Translations under genes and position numbers: made by a program
In this document: in pieces, positions 37,101 through 50,356 of the stretch
Layout: every line of letters starts with the position of its first letter
Numbering within the stretch: position 1 is the stretch's first letter
Assembly (NCBI RefSeq): GCF_014898055.3
Contig: NW_026555331.1
Span: 97,300,684-97,364,683, forward strand
DNA length: 64,000 nt
From: Talpa occidentalis
Taxonomy: Eukaryota; Chordata; Mammalia; Eulipotyphla; Talpidae
Direction: 5' to 3'
Notes under the pieces: generated by a model
The model's input: the letters and a program-made list of their open reading frames with translations, nothing else
The model's database searches: none
What the model was told of the DNA's origin: nothing

Positions 37101-38475
37101 CTAGGGGTTTGTCTATTTTATTTATTTTTTCAAAGCACCAGCTCTTGGTTTCATTGATCTTTAGGATTGTTATTTTAGTTTCGATTTCATTTATTCCTGC
37201 TTTGGTTTTTATTATTTCTTTTCTTCTATTGGCTTTGGGTTTTTTTTTGTTGTTGTTGTTGTTGTTTTTCTAGTTGTTTGAGCTTCGAGATTAGGTTGTT
37301 TCTCTGAGTTCTTATTTCTTGATGTGAGCCTCTATTGCTATATATTTTCCTCTTATTACTGCTTTTGCTGCATCCCATACATTTAGGAAAATTGGTGTCC
37401 TCCTTGTCATTCAATTTAAAGAATTTTTTAATTTCTTCTTTGATCTCCTCATTAGTCCAGTGGTCTTCCAGTAGTGTGGGTTTCAATCTCCATGCAGTAG
37501 GAGAGTTCCTTGCCTTCTTTTTATGGTTTATTTCTAGTTTGATGCCTTCCTGGTCAGAAAAGATGTTTGGTATGATTTCAATCTTGGTGTATCTGTTGAT
37601 GTTTGTCTTGTGTCCCAGTATGTGATCGATCCTGGAGAATGATCCGTGTGCACTTGAGAAAAATGTGTACTCAGATTTTTTGGGCGTTTAGTGTTCTATT
37701 GATGTCTCCCTTAAGCCCAAGCGTTCTAGATCCTTATTTAGAGCTTTAGTGTCTTTACTTATTTTTTGTCTTGTTGATCTATCCATTGTTGATAGTGGTG
37801 TGTTGAAGTCTCCTACTACGCATGTGTTTTCTCTGATGTCTGTTTTCAAAGGTGGCAATAGTTGTCTGATATATTTTGGTGCTCCTTCCTTTGGTGAGTA
37901 TATATTAAGAGACTTTGGGGTCTCTTTTTACCTTTTTGAGTTTGAAATCTGTTTTATCTGATATAAGTATAGCTGTTCCTGCTTTCTTTTTTGGTCCATT
38001 TGCTTTTAGGATTGTTTTCCATCCTTTGACTTTGAGTCTATTTTTATCTTTTGTAGCAAAGTGTGTTTCCTGGAGACAGCAAAAGGTTGGGTTTTGTTTC
38101 TTAATCCAGCCTGCTACTCTGTGTCTTTTTATTGAAGAGTTTAGTCCATTTACATTTAGAGTTAATATTGATACGTTAGTATCTGTATTTGCCATTGTGT
38201 TTGTCTTTCCTTTGATTTTATTTATTTATTATTTTAATAACTTTTTTTTGGCCTTCTTTCATTGTTATTCGTCCCTCTGAGATTCTGGCTTTAGGACTCC
38301 TTGTAGTATTTTTTGGAGTGGGGGTTTAGTCGTAATGAAATTCCAGAGTTTCTGTTTGTCTGGAAAGTTCCTTATTCTTTCTTCATAGATGAAGGAAAGC
38401 TTTGCAGGATAGAATATTCTTGGTTGGCATCTGTTGTCTTGAAGTCTGTTGACTATGTCTCTCCATTGAAGACAT
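34198..38475 (-). mobile_element. 5'-truncated L1 retrotransposon, antisense to HDAC9
   Basis: On the minus strand this reads the C-terminal end of L1 ORF1 (about 38475-38290, with ILYPAKLSF-like text), a short spacer, ORF2 beginning MANTDTNVSILTLNVNGLNS at 38195, and a 3' UTR with an A-rich end near 34198. The ORF2 endonuclease start keeps the NVNGLN and QETHF motifs. The reverse transcriptase keeps [12 protein letters not shown] and the FADD box (codons at 36124-36135). ORF2 is broken into several frames with stops, for example in the 36360-36590 part, so it is inactive. Length is about 4.3 kb against about 6 kb for a complete L1. I could not find a convincing target duplication. Confidence 0.93.
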
Positions 38476-38744
38476 ACTTTGGGCTACCAAATTTTTGTTC
38501 CTCTACTGAACAAATTGATTTGTTTACAACTCAAATGAGGAGAAACTGCTATTACCAGTCATAATATAGTGTGTATGATAACTAGCTGGACCTAAGAGCA
38601 AGTGTCTATGGAGAGGTATGATAATTAATTAACCTTGTAAGGACATTGAAAATATAACTTAAATTATTTAGGGGAAACTAGTGTGAAAAAGCCAATGTAA
38701 CCTATAAAGACAAAGCATGGAAAATAATAGGAGTTGCAGTTAGG

Positions 38745-38895
38745 TTCAACTGAGAATGTCAACGTGGCATTACCACTAAGAGCTGTGGAATTGTGGGCAA
38801 GTTATAGGATTTCTCTAAGCCTCAGTTTTTCAAGTGTCAAGTATGGACAATATTTGCCTTGCAGAGTTAAAAGAGTTGGAATGACGATATGAGGC
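38745..38895 (+). mobile_element. MIR element
   Basis: AATTGTGGGCAAGTTATAGG, then TAAGCCTCAGTTTTTCAAGTG and GACAATATTTGCCTTGCAGAG fit MIR. It lies a few hundred bases beyond the 5' end of the large L1. Confidence 0.7.
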
Positions 38896-40135
38896 TTGAA
38901 TTTTGGTCTTAATTGATTCAAGATCACTAATATATGATCTTGAACATAGCACTTCATTTGGATCTCATATTTCTCAGTTTAAAATTAAAGATTTGGACCA
39001 AATGATTGCGAATAAATCTAAATGGAAATGCATCATCATATTTCAGAAAGAATAAGATAAGTAAATGTTAATGACTGGAAGAACATATAAATAAGAAATA
39101 AATGGCAGTGCTTTTGCAGAATTGTACCTCCAATTCCTTGTAATTATTAACTTAGCAAAGTCTAATGACATATTTTTTACTATCCATAAAACATTCAATT
39201 AGAAACATGCAGGACATTTTAGATATGATTGAAATGAGAAATTGGCAAAAAAATATAATTAAGACTTTAAAATCATTTTACCATCTGTCATGTAATCAAA
39301 GGATGATTGAAAAATGACTCCTAATTTGTAATATTCATGAATACTGGGTAAATATTCCATGTAAATATATGTTCTTATATATCTCTAGATATATCTAATG
39401 AAATAAAAGATGACATAAAATAAATGATGAGATATTTACAATTTTATTTATTTTCTTCAAATTTACAGCATCTCACTGAGTTACTTTGAAATAAAAGTGT
39501 GCTTTTATACAATGAAATCTGGAGGAAACCACTATCAATTTGTTCAAAAACCTCCTTTGTATTTATGCCAGCACATAATCATATTTTCTCTTGGAAGGCT
39601 AGAATTTTTTATCAAGTGACCTTAATTTACCTACCCAGAATTACCTTTATTTCTGTCTACCAGCTTCTTTGCTACAGTTAATAATTACATTTTCATTTTA
39701 GCTTTCTATTTTGATTTCAGTATTTATAATGATTAACCTATTATTTTCCACCTATCTGTAACAAGATGAAATCAAGCGATTTTTCATAAAAATTTCATTT
39801 TGATTTTTCCCTTATCTCTATTCTCATCTCATTGTATTTTTTGCTATAAAAACTAACCCAATCCTCTATCATTATTAAATATTATATATCATAATATTGT
39901 TTTTTATGATCTCCCTAATTGGATTAAAAGAATTTCCTTGAAAAGAGTACTTATAACACCTTCATTCCTTATCAGAGGTGCCCACTGTGTGCTGGGCCTG
40001 TTAGCAGGTATTAAAATTACTCAAAATGAATAGAAAAAAATTTTTTCCATTATGGAGCTCACAGTCTTCATAAGTGAGGCACATGTTGTGGGTGCCTGAT
40101 AGGGTGATTAAAAATTAATTTAATTTAACATTTGA

Positions 40136-40404
40136 GGGCCTCCCCTGGTGGTACAGCGGTTGAGCGCTGGGCTGCGAAGCTGCCTGCAGCCTCTGCAGCG
40201 CGGGTTCGATCCCCTGCCACCGGCGAGGGTCCCACATGGTGTGCAGACCTCTCCTGCCACGCATGCTGCTCCCCTCAGCAGTGTATTTCTTCACTCTGCC
40301 TGCTCTGTTCCCTGCTCTGGCCCTGGTGAATCCTCTCACCCTCCCGCACTTCTGACTGTACCCAGTGCTTATATAAATAATAAGTAAATCTTTAAAAAAA
40401 ATAA
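40136..40404 (+). mobile_element. tRNA-derived SINE, young subfamily
   Basis: Full-length copy with intact B box GGTTCGATCCC at 40203-40213. 15-bp direct repeats TAATTTAACATTTGA (40121-40135) and TAATTTAACGTTTGA (40405-40419) flank it. Confidence 0.95.
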
Positions 40405-40696
40405 TAATTTAACGTTTGAACCACCTTGCCTTTTGAGGAACTACTATTTCATTTTTCCAGATTGCAAGCATTCTTGAGTGAAAGCAAAGATCCAAACCAC
40501 CTGAAGAATGTAGATAAGGGAAGACACCAAGATAGTATTTTTTTTAGTTCTAAATTTTAAGCATCTTTAATTGAAATTTTCTATTGTAATTTTATTATGT
40601 ATATTTTGAAGTAAGTAACAGAAGTTTTCAGAGAGAAATTTTTTACAGAGAATTTATATGGCCTGTTATACATGTGTGTTCTTTAAAAATATTTTT

Positions 40697-40803
40697 TTAA
40701 AGATTTATTTATTTATGCATCCAAGAACTAGGGTACAGGCCAGAGGTGGGGTGGGGAGTGAAAGGATTCACCAGAGACAGAGTGGGAAACAGAACAGGCA
40801 GCC
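40697..40803 (-). mobile_element. Truncated tRNA-derived SINE (3' half), antisense
   Basis: Only the tail-proximal half is present: AAGATTTATTTATTTATGCAT, then CCAAGAACTAGGGTACAGGCC and on to AACAGAACAGGCAG. The tRNA-related half is missing. Confidence 0.85.
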
Positions 40804-41159
40804 TGTCCCAGGTGCTTAGATGATGTTAGTTCTGTCTGTTCAAATGTTAGTATAAATATGAATCCCTGTCCAAGTTCTGTTTGTCTTTATATACAGTAGT
40901 TAGTGTCTTGTCCAAATGGTGACAAAAATAACCCAATACAGCACTAGACTTATCTCTTAACAGCTTAACAAAAACAACAGAAACATTTTTCTTTAATAGT
41001 TTTGATAAATTCCCAGAACTGATTCATCTGTTCAGCTTGAGTCTTGTGTCAACTCTGTGTCACTCACTTTCACAGAAAAAGAAATTATATTTGGAGTCAG
41101 GAGTCTAGAAATTTGGATGGAGTTTACAGTAATCCCTAAAAAAACTGGACTGACAGTGA

Positions 41160-41480
41160 ACTCTGACCAGTGTCCATTCTTCTAAGGGACAACTCTGATC
41201 CTATTAACTCTCTTGTTCAAAATTTTGTGTGACTTTTCAATATGCCCTGGACCTTTCCTTAGTGGACTCTTCAGATTTGAATGGCTTATTCATTCTTTAA
41301 AAGCTGTCTTCAGCACTGGCTGTGGTAGAAAGCTTTTCTAAATCTTTTACTTTCCCTGCTCAGCTCCATTAATTTCCCTTTGCTACCTGGTTATCCCCTT
41401 CTTAGCTCTACCGCTTGCTCTTTTATAGTGACATATATTTACTGTATTTGTGTTTTATTTTTCTGGTCTCAACAATAGAA
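41160..41480 (+). mobile_element. Probable L2 fragment
   Basis: The pyrimidine-rich run has an L2-like order: a decayed CTTGTTCAAAATTTTGTGTG, then CAGCTCCATTAATTTCCC and a GTGTTTTATTTTTCTGGTC end. Divergent; assignment rests on overall texture. Confidence 0.4.
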
Positions 41481-42084
41481 ATCATAGTTATTTTATGTTT
41501 TTCAAAATAAATTTGAAGGGGGTATGACAAACTCCTCAACGACATAGAGCACACATATATCTGAAAAACAAAACAAAATGTACAATACCTTTATCATGTA
41601 TGGTATTTTCTTCCCTACTATGTTTATTTTATTTTAAAAATGCTGGTATAGCACAATAGTTTCATATCACATCATTTTATGAAACATTAGAAGATAATCA
41701 TGCAAGATTTATGAGGTTAATATTTGCTAGAGAAATGCACTGAGAACATTGTCATATAAGTCATGTTTGGGGACCTAAGGAATGTTATGTTAAGAGGAGC
41801 ATTAATGATTAATTACATGATGGTGATCACCTATTTCAGACACCATTTTGTTCCATAGTAAAACACTGATAAACAAGAGATCAAAAAATTTCCTTGCCAG
41901 ATAGTTGTTCAGAATAAATGATAACTTATGGAATCTTGACATTATGACTGACAGAAAAAATATTTAACTATATTTTAAAGTATTTATTAAATCATAGTTT
42001 TGAGGGGAATTAATGTTAATAGCTAGTTAGATTCACATGCTGGTACTAGGTGACATTCATCACTATTTGCTACACACTATTTAA

Positions 42085-42345
42085 AATGTCTATCTTTGTA
42101 TATTGACTCCATACAATAAGCCTTGAAATAATCCCATTGTTTCTTACCAGTTTTATAGACAAGGGAACTGTCATGGAAAGGTTAGTAAATTTACTTAGTT
42201 ATCTTTTAATTATGTTAGCTGTAAGTACAATGTCAGGTTTGAACACAAGGAGTTTTACTTTAACTCCTATGTTTTGTACACAAGTAAGTGTATCTAGCAT
42301 CATTGAGAAAGGCAGCTTTGCACATGTTAAAGTACCATGCTAATC
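42085..42345 (-). mobile_element. MIR fragment, antisense
   Basis: TTATAGACAAGGGAACTGTCA, TAAATTTACTTAGTTATC and GTCAGGTTTGAACACAAGG are decayed antisense MIR motifs in the right order. Confidence 0.55.
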
Positions 42346-42830
42346 TTTCCCAATTAAAGTAGAAATTATAACAATTTAGATTGTATCATTTATAACCTAA
42401 CTTCAGTCCAATATGAATAAAGTTCTAAAAATTTTAGAAATAGCATGAATTTGGAGTTTTTTGTAAGTTCAACTACTACAGACATTTTCCATTAAAAACA
42501 AATTGTTTAAAACCACAAATTATGTATTTTCTCTGTATCTAAATATTTAAATATTTTTAAAAATAAACTATTCCAGAAGTAAAACAATTGTCATTTTAAG
42601 TAGATCCTTCCAAATATGTTTGCCATAAATATGACAGCTAAGTTTTTGATTGAGAAACTATAAATGAAAATTAGTACCAAAATATGATACTTTGCAGTTT
42701 TTAATATACGAAAACATTATTTCCTAAGTCTGCTGAATTTCCTTCAGGGAATAGATAAACTTGTGGATACATTAAAACTAACAGACACACTTCAGTGATC
42801 TGTGCTTAAATATTTCATATAGAAGCTAAT

Positions 42831-42981
42831 ATGCTGTTCCCCTCAGCACGGTGTTTTGGTGGATCTGCCTGTTCAGCTCCTCAATCTGTCTCTGGTGAAT
42901 TCTTTTGCCCCCTGCACCTCTGGCCTATACCCCAGTTCTTGTATGCGTGAATAAATAATGAATAAATCTTAAAAAAGAAAA
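42831..42981 (+). mobile_element. 5'-truncated tRNA-derived SINE
   Basis: The copy begins inside the body at GCTGTTCCCCTCAGCACGGTG and ends CTGGCCTATACCCCAGTTCTTG plus a GAATAAATAATGAATAAATC tail. The tRNA head is absent. Confidence 0.87.
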
Positions 42982-43430
42982 AGATTATTGTTATTCATTT
43001 ATAAGAGTTGTAAGAAAAAGAATCAGTGAAAATGACTCTCCAGCTTTTAAGTTTAATTTCTTAAGGCATACATTATGTTTTCCAACCATTACATGTACAT
43101 ACATGTAAAATAATTTCCCATAGGATTTATTACTAGAATGTTTGTCTTTCTTGAAACATTAATATGCACACTTAGTGTAACTATGTAATTCGTTGTATTT
43201 TTCCTCTTGCTTCACGTGTCAGAAACGAAACTGTGCAATTAGTGCAGTTGAAATAGTAACCATCCTTAGCTTACATAATGCTTTGCCTTACATATCAGGC
43301 TTCCTGTAGCATAGATTTTACTTTTCTATTAAAAAGGAATGAATCCACATTAATTTTAGGAAAAGTACATGAATAGGTTAAATAGAAACACTTGTAATTT
43401 GTATGTTGGGAGCATACCTATAACAGTGAT

Positions 43431-43714
43431 TTTTTTTTTTAAAGATTTAATTATTTATTTATTTTATGCAAGCACTGGGTATAGTCAGAAGCACAGGAGG
43501 GTGAGAGAATTCACCAGAGCCAGAGCGGGGAGCAGAGCAGGCAGAAGGACCGAAGTACACTGCTGAGGGGAGCAGCGGGCGGCAGGAGAGGTCTGCGCGC
43601 CATGTGGGACCCTCCTCCGGTGGCTGGGGAGCAGCCGGGGATCAAACCGGTACTGCAGAGGCTGAGGGCAGCTTCGCAACTCAGCGTTCAACCGCTGCGC
43701 CACCGGGGAGGCCC
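43431..43714 (-). mobile_element. tRNA-derived SINE, young subfamily, antisense
   Basis: Full-length copy from a T run through GCAAGCACTGGGTATAGTC to CACCGGGGAGGCCC. The flanks ACAGTGATTTTTT (from 43423) and ACAGTGAATTTTTT (from 43716) look like the target duplication. Confidence 0.93.
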
Positions 43715-44347
43715 TACAGTGAATTTTTTTTTTGACAGGAAACAAACCCCTCATCCTCATAAATGATAGCTGTAGATTCCTCACTAATAGTGATTAGGGA
43801 TTTAGTCAGTGTACATGACTTGACCTTTTTTCCAATTTTGCCACTGAGTGTTATTATATTATTATTTTTATTTTACCGTTTCCTTAAAACTTAAACATAC
43901 TTATTCAGCACTTACTGTGGGCTTGAAATTGTTGTCATTCTAAACACATAAGAGTCAATTAATAGAACATCTTTGCTTTCAGGGATCTTAAAGTTTATTT
44001 CTAAGAGACTTTTTTTTCCCAACTATCCCCTAAATGCAAGCATCTTCTGGATCTTCTGACTTATGAGCACTTTCTATAATATTTTCAACACTCTAAATCC
44101 ATCCAACTCTGGAAAAATGAATTAAAATACAAATTAGAATACAAATTCATTTGTTACCTTTTTCATCATTTAGTTGTCAAAATTTAAGCCTGTCCAACTA
44201 TCATCTGTGTGATTGAGTTCAAGATAACATTTGTTGAGCATTTATTCTCAATTGGTTGTAGTGCTAGCTTAAGGTGTTGTAGAAATGAGGATCAACCCTG
44301 ATTCAGCTCTATATCTTCTAAATTGGTATTCTCAAAAGACACAAGTG

Positions 44348-44611
44348 GGGCCACCCCACTGGCACAGCGGGTTGAGCGCCGTGCTGTGAAGCTGTCCGCA
44401 GCCTCTGCAGTGTGGTTTTGATCCTGGCCGACAGGCAAGAATCCCACATGGCACAGCAGACCTCTCCTGTCACCCCTGCTTCTCCCCTCAGCAGTGTATT
44501 TCTGTTGTCTGCCTGTTCTGTTCCCTGCTGTCTCTGGTGAATCCTCTCACCCTCCCGCGCCTCTGGCCTGTACTCCAGCTCTTGTATAAAAATAAATAAA
44601 TCTTTTTTAAA
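44348..44611 (+). mobile_element. tRNA-derived SINE, intermediate subfamily
   Basis: Starts GGGCCACCCCACTGGCACAG and ends CTGGCCTGTACTCCAGCTCTTG with an A/T tail. 14-bp direct repeats AAAAGACACAAGTG (44334-44347) and AAAAGACACCAGTG (44612-44625) flank it. Confidence 0.93.
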
Positions 44612-44639
44612 AAAAGACACCAGTGACTTAAAAATCTGC

Positions 44640-45420
44640 AAATTCAATAGAATTTTCTCAGGTTTCCTTTATTTTTTATATCTTTTGACCCTTTTGATCA
44701 GCTTTCCCTCTTAAATGTTAACTTTATTCGATACACTTCCATTCAGCTGCTTCCCTTATCTCAGTTCCCATCACTGTTTCCTTTTAAACCTGAAGCCCAA
44801 GATACATGAAATTTCTGAAGTTTAGTTGTCTCTTCTCTGCATGTTATTCCATTGTTTTAATTTTCTAAGATTTTTGATTATTACCATCTATCTTTAATTC
44901 TAGTTATTACTCATTTTAATCAGTAGGTATATCAGATGTTAGTTTAACTCATTCACACTGAGAAAGGACTGATCAGGACCATCTTCAGCTTTTTCCTTTG
45001 AGTTTTTGATCTGGTGTCTAAATCCCCATCACCAATTTTCAACCCTGAGAAATAGAATAGAATAGAATACAGGCTGACATTTCCAAGGCATCCTGCAGTT
45101 ATAGTTATTTAAATTAACCACTTTTAAAAGTTGACCCTCGGTCCCTCAACTCCAACTTTGCTCCTGATTTCCTCAATTCTATGTAATACCTCACTTCCAG
45201 TCATGCAAGTGGGCCATTAGAGTCAACTTTGACACCATAATTTTCTTTCTTCTTGTTTAGTCCATTAGCAAGTTAACAGCCCCCCGCCCCCAACTCTCCC
45301 TCACCTTTTATTTTCTTTTGTGTAGGAATCATCTTTAGAGATGATTTTTTTTTTTTTCTCCACCATGCCTAGTATACAAGCTTGCATAGAGCAAATGTTT
45401 GGTAAATGTTTGTTAAAAGC
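44640..45420 (+). mobile_element. Probable L2 fragments
   Basis: Text resembling L2 ORF2 C-terminus (CAAGTGGGCCATTAGAGTCAA, then CTTTGACACC) is followed by an L2-like end CATGCCTAGTATACAAGCTTG and GTTTGGTAAATGTTTG. Divergent and perhaps in pieces. Confidence 0.45.
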
Positions 45421-47263
45421 ATCTTATTTTTCTCTTCTTGTCTATGTGCTGTTAGTACTCACTCAGAAATGTTGAATCATAATTAAAGCCAACAAAATAA
45501 GATTCAGAGCAACATTCTCTTTTTTCCATCCTTAGCTCAAGTACAACATTTAAATCACCTGAAATAGAATAAACTGGTTAGAAAAACAATGTTGTTCTTT
45601 GAGATCCTATAGAACATAAGTTTAGTGAAAATCTGTTCAAACCACAACTCTAATTAAAGGTTTTAGCTGCCAAATAATATGTTCTGGTAAAAGCCAAGTT
45701 AGTATTATGGAGTGTTTCACGAATAACAGCACAAGCTTTATACTTTGCTGTTGATTTTCTCATGGGAAACTCATGTAAAGGAGAGTGATACCTCCCTGTT
45801 GACTTTAACTTTTAGAAATGCAAAGCATGCTGAAATTGTACATAATTCTCTTCTAAAGAAAAGGAAATAGCATTTCAATGGTTTTCCTCAGTGTCTTATT
45901 GAGTTATGGTGGGGCACAATTATGTCTGTTAAATTGAATTACCAGATGGAAGGTTACATTGTATATTCAGCTGATTAAGTTGTAGGAAACTGGAATTGTA
46001 TCTTATACTATGCAGATCATATACAAAAACAAAATTATTTTAATTAACTGCACTTTGAAAGTGACTAATTAGAGTTTTAAGTGCTTTTTCCCTCCTTTTC
46101 CTTATATTTAACTGAACAGGGAAAGTGTTAGTAGAAACAGGTTTTATCATACAGTTATTTTACTTAATGATTTAATATCTCAAGTGGAATTTTTTTTTTT
46201 AAAAGTAAAATAGTTTAACTGCATGAGTTTTGGAAAATGCCTGCTTATCATAGTTATTTAATATGTACAAAAAACACTTAGCACTTCAGGGCTGCATTAA
46301 ATGATCCTTAACATATGCCCTTACAGTATGTTCACAGAAAAATTTAAATGTAAAACACTTTATTTTTGTCTTTTTTATCTCCTTGGGTTTTTTTTTAACA
46401 AATGAGCAAATATCTTTACCTTTTATAGAAAATTAAATTTGATAAAGGGTAAATACTAATTTTAAGCAAATTATTTTCCTGATGTGTTTTAATAAGTGAG
46501 AGGCATATATCATTAACAGTTTTCTTTACTATTCTACTCCTACTTAAAATAATGTAATAAAAATACAGCATAGTAAAACCTAAACTAGTCAGAACCAAAT
46601 ATTTCAGTATATTCAGACTTCCAAAGCCCTGACAACCTTGGAATTCACTAGACTGCTGTTTTGGTTCCTGTGACTCCTGTAATAAATTACCACAAACTTA
46701 GAGCTTAAAATAGCACATATTTATTATTTTACTGTATTGAACCTCAAATGTCCAGTGGCTCTCACTGTTCTAAAATTTAAGTGTCAGTAGTTCCTTTCCG
46801 GATACTCTAGGGACAATTTAATCTTCTTGCTTTTTTCCAATTCTTGAGGTTTGTCTACACTCTCTGGCTTGTGGCCCCCCATCTATCCTCAAAGCCAGAA
46901 ATGACTAGTTGAGTCTTTCAGACACTGTATTACCCTGACACTCACTCTTCAACTGTTCCTCTGTTTTTAAAGGGCCCTTGGGATTGCATTGAACTCATCT
47001 GGATAATCCAGGATCATCTCCTTATTTCCAGATCAGCTGGTTAGCAAACTTAAATCCACCTACAACATTAAACTAATGTTTAAATCAAAGTAAAACACTA
47101 AATCATGCACAAACTTATGTTGACCAGGAGTCAGTGCTAACCTTTTGTCATTGGTGTCAATGGTAACTCGATGTGTCTGAAGGATTTTAAAGGGGCAAGT
47201 AGACTAATGGTTGCCCCTAAGGACCTGAAATGGTATTGAAGCAAATAATAGTTTTAAGTAATC

Positions 47264-47270
<7 letters not shown>

Positions 47271-47314
<44 letters not shown>
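47271..47314 (+). repeat. (GT)22 microsatellite
   Basis: Uninterrupted GT run of 44 bp, preceded by GTGTGA. Confidence 0.97.
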
Positions 47315-47318
<4 letters not shown>

Positions 47319-47459
47319 TTACCAGAAAACCATTTAAACTAAGCTGAACAACATACTTCCCTGAAGGAGCTTCTGCATAGTAAACCTAATCCAGAAATCT
47401 GGGAGGCACATTGGGATCCTGATTCGCCTTCATTTCAACAGATGTTAACTTCTGTTCTT

Positions 47460-47929
47460 CCCTGCTCTTACACCTCCTTTCTCATCTTTCCTTCTGTTGT
47501 ACTTCAGTAACATTTAGTTCAGTTCCATTCCAGTTACTGACCATTGTCTTATTCCAACATAGTCCTGTCCAGTTGGTCCTCTGTCTTTTTAAATTTTTAA
47601 TCTAGTCTTCTTAGCTTCATTCTCAAGAATCATTTAATACCTCTTCTGTCACAAGGCAAAGCTGTTCTGTGGCATGCATTTTCTCCTGCCCCTCTCTCTC
47701 TAAATTTCATCTCTTTCCACTCCACCATCTCTACCCCTTTGTGCCACTACTATCAAACATGTTGGAATTCAGTCAGCATGTATTTCTGATTTACACTTAC
47801 ACAAACCATTCATACCTGGTTTTCCAACTGCTCCATAATTTTCCTAAAGTTTGTGTTTGAATAGTTCTTTCTCATAATGCTCAGCTAATAACTGTTTTCC
47901 CTTTGTCAAGCTTTGCCAGTACCTCCCCC

Positions 47930-47960
<31 letters not shown>

Positions 47961-48135
47961 CTCAAATTTACCCAGACATGTATATCTCTGTGCATATATC
48001 TCTACATTAATATTGAAATTCTCTTTTTAGTTAAGACATTCTTGAGGACAGTTTGACTTATTTGATAGTGTATCTTCAGTATCTTCAGAGAGCTCATTGT
48101 AGGCTCTGATAAATTTCTCTTACATGAACAGATAC
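47460..48135 (+). mobile_element. Probable L2 fragment
   Basis: A long C/T-rich stretch ends in an L2-like 3' signature: ATTCTTGAGGACAGTTTGAC, then AGAGAGCTCATTGTAGGCTC. A (GT)n run interrupts it at 47931. Divergent. Confidence 0.45.
47931..47957 (+). repeat. (TG)13 microsatellite
   Basis: Uninterrupted TG run inside the probable L2 copy. Confidence 0.95.
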
Positions 48136-48439
48136 ATATTTAGCCTGAAATAGGAACTAGTAGATATAGACATCTCTTTTTAGATATTGAAAATTTCTTC
48201 ATGAAATAATTTTTAAGAATTTAATGCAGTAATTTGGAGGAAAGAGATTAAGTTTGGTCTTAAACTGGTTACATCAGAAGTAAAACAGGAAACATGAAAT
48301 AAACAAGAAAATGAACTGAAAACTTTCAGATAAATATCAGCAACAGAAATTCAAAAGTCTTATTTCTCAGGATGTAATTTTTATGTCATTTAATACTAAC
48401 TAATGATTTATTGTATTTGCTATAGTAATATTTATTAAG

Positions 48440-48610
48440 TGGATATTCTATTCAATATTTCTGAACTCTTAAAGCTGGGAAACAAGTTTCCTTTTGTCCC
48501 ATTTTTCGGGCAAGAAAACTGAGGCGCAGAGATATTGAATAATTCTTTACCCAAATCATATGGTTAGTAAAAAAAAAAATCAACACTGGAAAACAGCCCC
48601 ATATTCTTAA
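48440..48610 (-). mobile_element. MIR fragment, antisense
   Basis: CAAGAAAACTGAGGCGCAGAG followed by CTTTACCCAAATCATATGG is the antisense MIR core. Confidence 0.65.
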
Positions 48611-49608
48611 GCATGTAACCAGGTGAAGTTCATGAGGAGAGCACAATTAAGTACAAAAAAGGTTAGATTTATGGCAATACTGAGGGAGTTATCAGGGGAT
48701 GGGTATTTTCTGGACCTTACATTCCCGACCATAAGGTTATTTCCTGGGGAGATTACATGCTGTCCTAGCATATGTCCTATCACATACTGGGTTACCCCAA
48801 TACTGATCTTATCCACTAAGTGGTTCTCACACTCTCATGAAATCAGTTCACACCTATAAACTGAAAGTCTTAAGTGTCTGGGTAGAAAATATGCTAAAAG
48901 TTTTACATCCACAAGTAAAAATAATTTTTATGTCATTCATTTATAAGAGTATAAAAAAGATATACCTAGTAAAGGAAGTAAATTACATGGGGCAGTTCTT
49001 TTTCCATGCATGGGCATGAATTTATTACCTAAAGAAGATTACTAGCAGAATTGAGTAATTCTTAGTTTTTATTTATAAGGATAGAATTTTAGAACCAAGA
49101 ATGATTTTTAGGAAAAAAAAATAGAAACATGTCTGTAAATTCGAACTTCTCCAAAAATAGCACATTTTAAATTGAGACATACTAGCTCAGAAGACTTTGT
49201 TATAAGCCTTTAGATTTTTGGTTAAAAATAATTTAGAAACTGAATTAAAGAAGACTAAAGCATGCTTATAATCTTATTTGCTTTCTTGAAGTGATATTTC
49301 ACATTTATGCTGTATTTTCAAAATATAGATTTTTAAAATCTAGGTAAAATATTTTATAACTAAAAAATTAAAACCTCTAGATAAGTTAACATGTGAAGGT
49401 ATTCTCAACTATATGGGGTATGGTTTTCCTTTGTGAGCCAAAAAAGTGAAATTCCTTCTGCATTCCACATCTGATCTATAAGACCTTTTGCCATAATGTT
49501 CAACACCGAGAAATTCTCAGAAATTAGAGAAGTGGAAGTTCAACTTCTCAACAACATTTGAAACAGCCTTTTAAAGTAAGTTTTCTTTCACTCTTGAATA
49601 TGTGCAAC

Positions 49609-49612
<4 letters not shown>

Positions 49613-49647
<35 letters not shown>
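49613..49647 (+). repeat. (AT)n microsatellite
   Basis: Pure AT dinucleotides over about 35 bp, self-complementary. Confidence 0.95.
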
Positions 49648-49650
<3 letters not shown>

Positions 49651-50248
49651 CTTTCAAAACCTGTTTATTGCACCCCACCACGAACCTGTGTAGTTGTTAA
49701 GTACATGTATCATCAATTATTATACTTACTATTCTGAGCTCTATATGTGGCAGAGTAACTTTAGAAAACAGTGTGGGTTAGAACCATTTTGCAGTAGCTT
49801 GAGTTTAGAAGTGATGCTACAGTTTAAGCCTACATAAAACGAACAAACAAGCCTTGCCTGCAAAGGAAAGTATAAAATGTGAACAGTAACTAATGATATC
49901 TGTATCTTGGATCACTTCATTTTAATTTGAATGGGAAAGTTCTGAGCATGTTTATATGCTAAGATGGCCAGAGGAGAGGAGTTTGAAGATACAGACTATA
50001 GAGCTTCTATTAATACAGCATAACTTAGCTAATTTTTGCTTGATATTTTATCTTTGAAGTCTTTTCTACCATTCTGTATCTCTTTCCCACTGTGCTAGCA
50101 AAACTTACTGGCACCTTCTCCCAAAGAAGTTTTTTTCCTCTGTACAGAATTGCACTTCTCTTCCCTTCTTCTGCCTGTTAGATTCTTACTGAACCCAGGA
50201 TTTCTCCTCAACGCAAATGAATCTACCTTATAGCCAGAACACATAATT

Positions 50249-50272
50249 TGTGTGTGTGTGTGTGTGTGTGTA
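50249..50272 (+). repeat. (TG)12 microsatellite
   Basis: Uninterrupted TG run; a (TTG)n run follows 45 bp later. Confidence 0.95.
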
Positions 50273-50318
50273 TATCACATCACATGGCATTGGTCACATT
50301 TAATCATGACTATTACTA

Positions 50319-50356
50319 TTGTTGTTGTTGTTTTGTTGTTGTTGTTGTTGTTGTTA
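50319..50356 (+). repeat. (TTG)n microsatellite
   Basis: About twelve TTG units with one TTTTG interruption. Confidence 0.93.
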
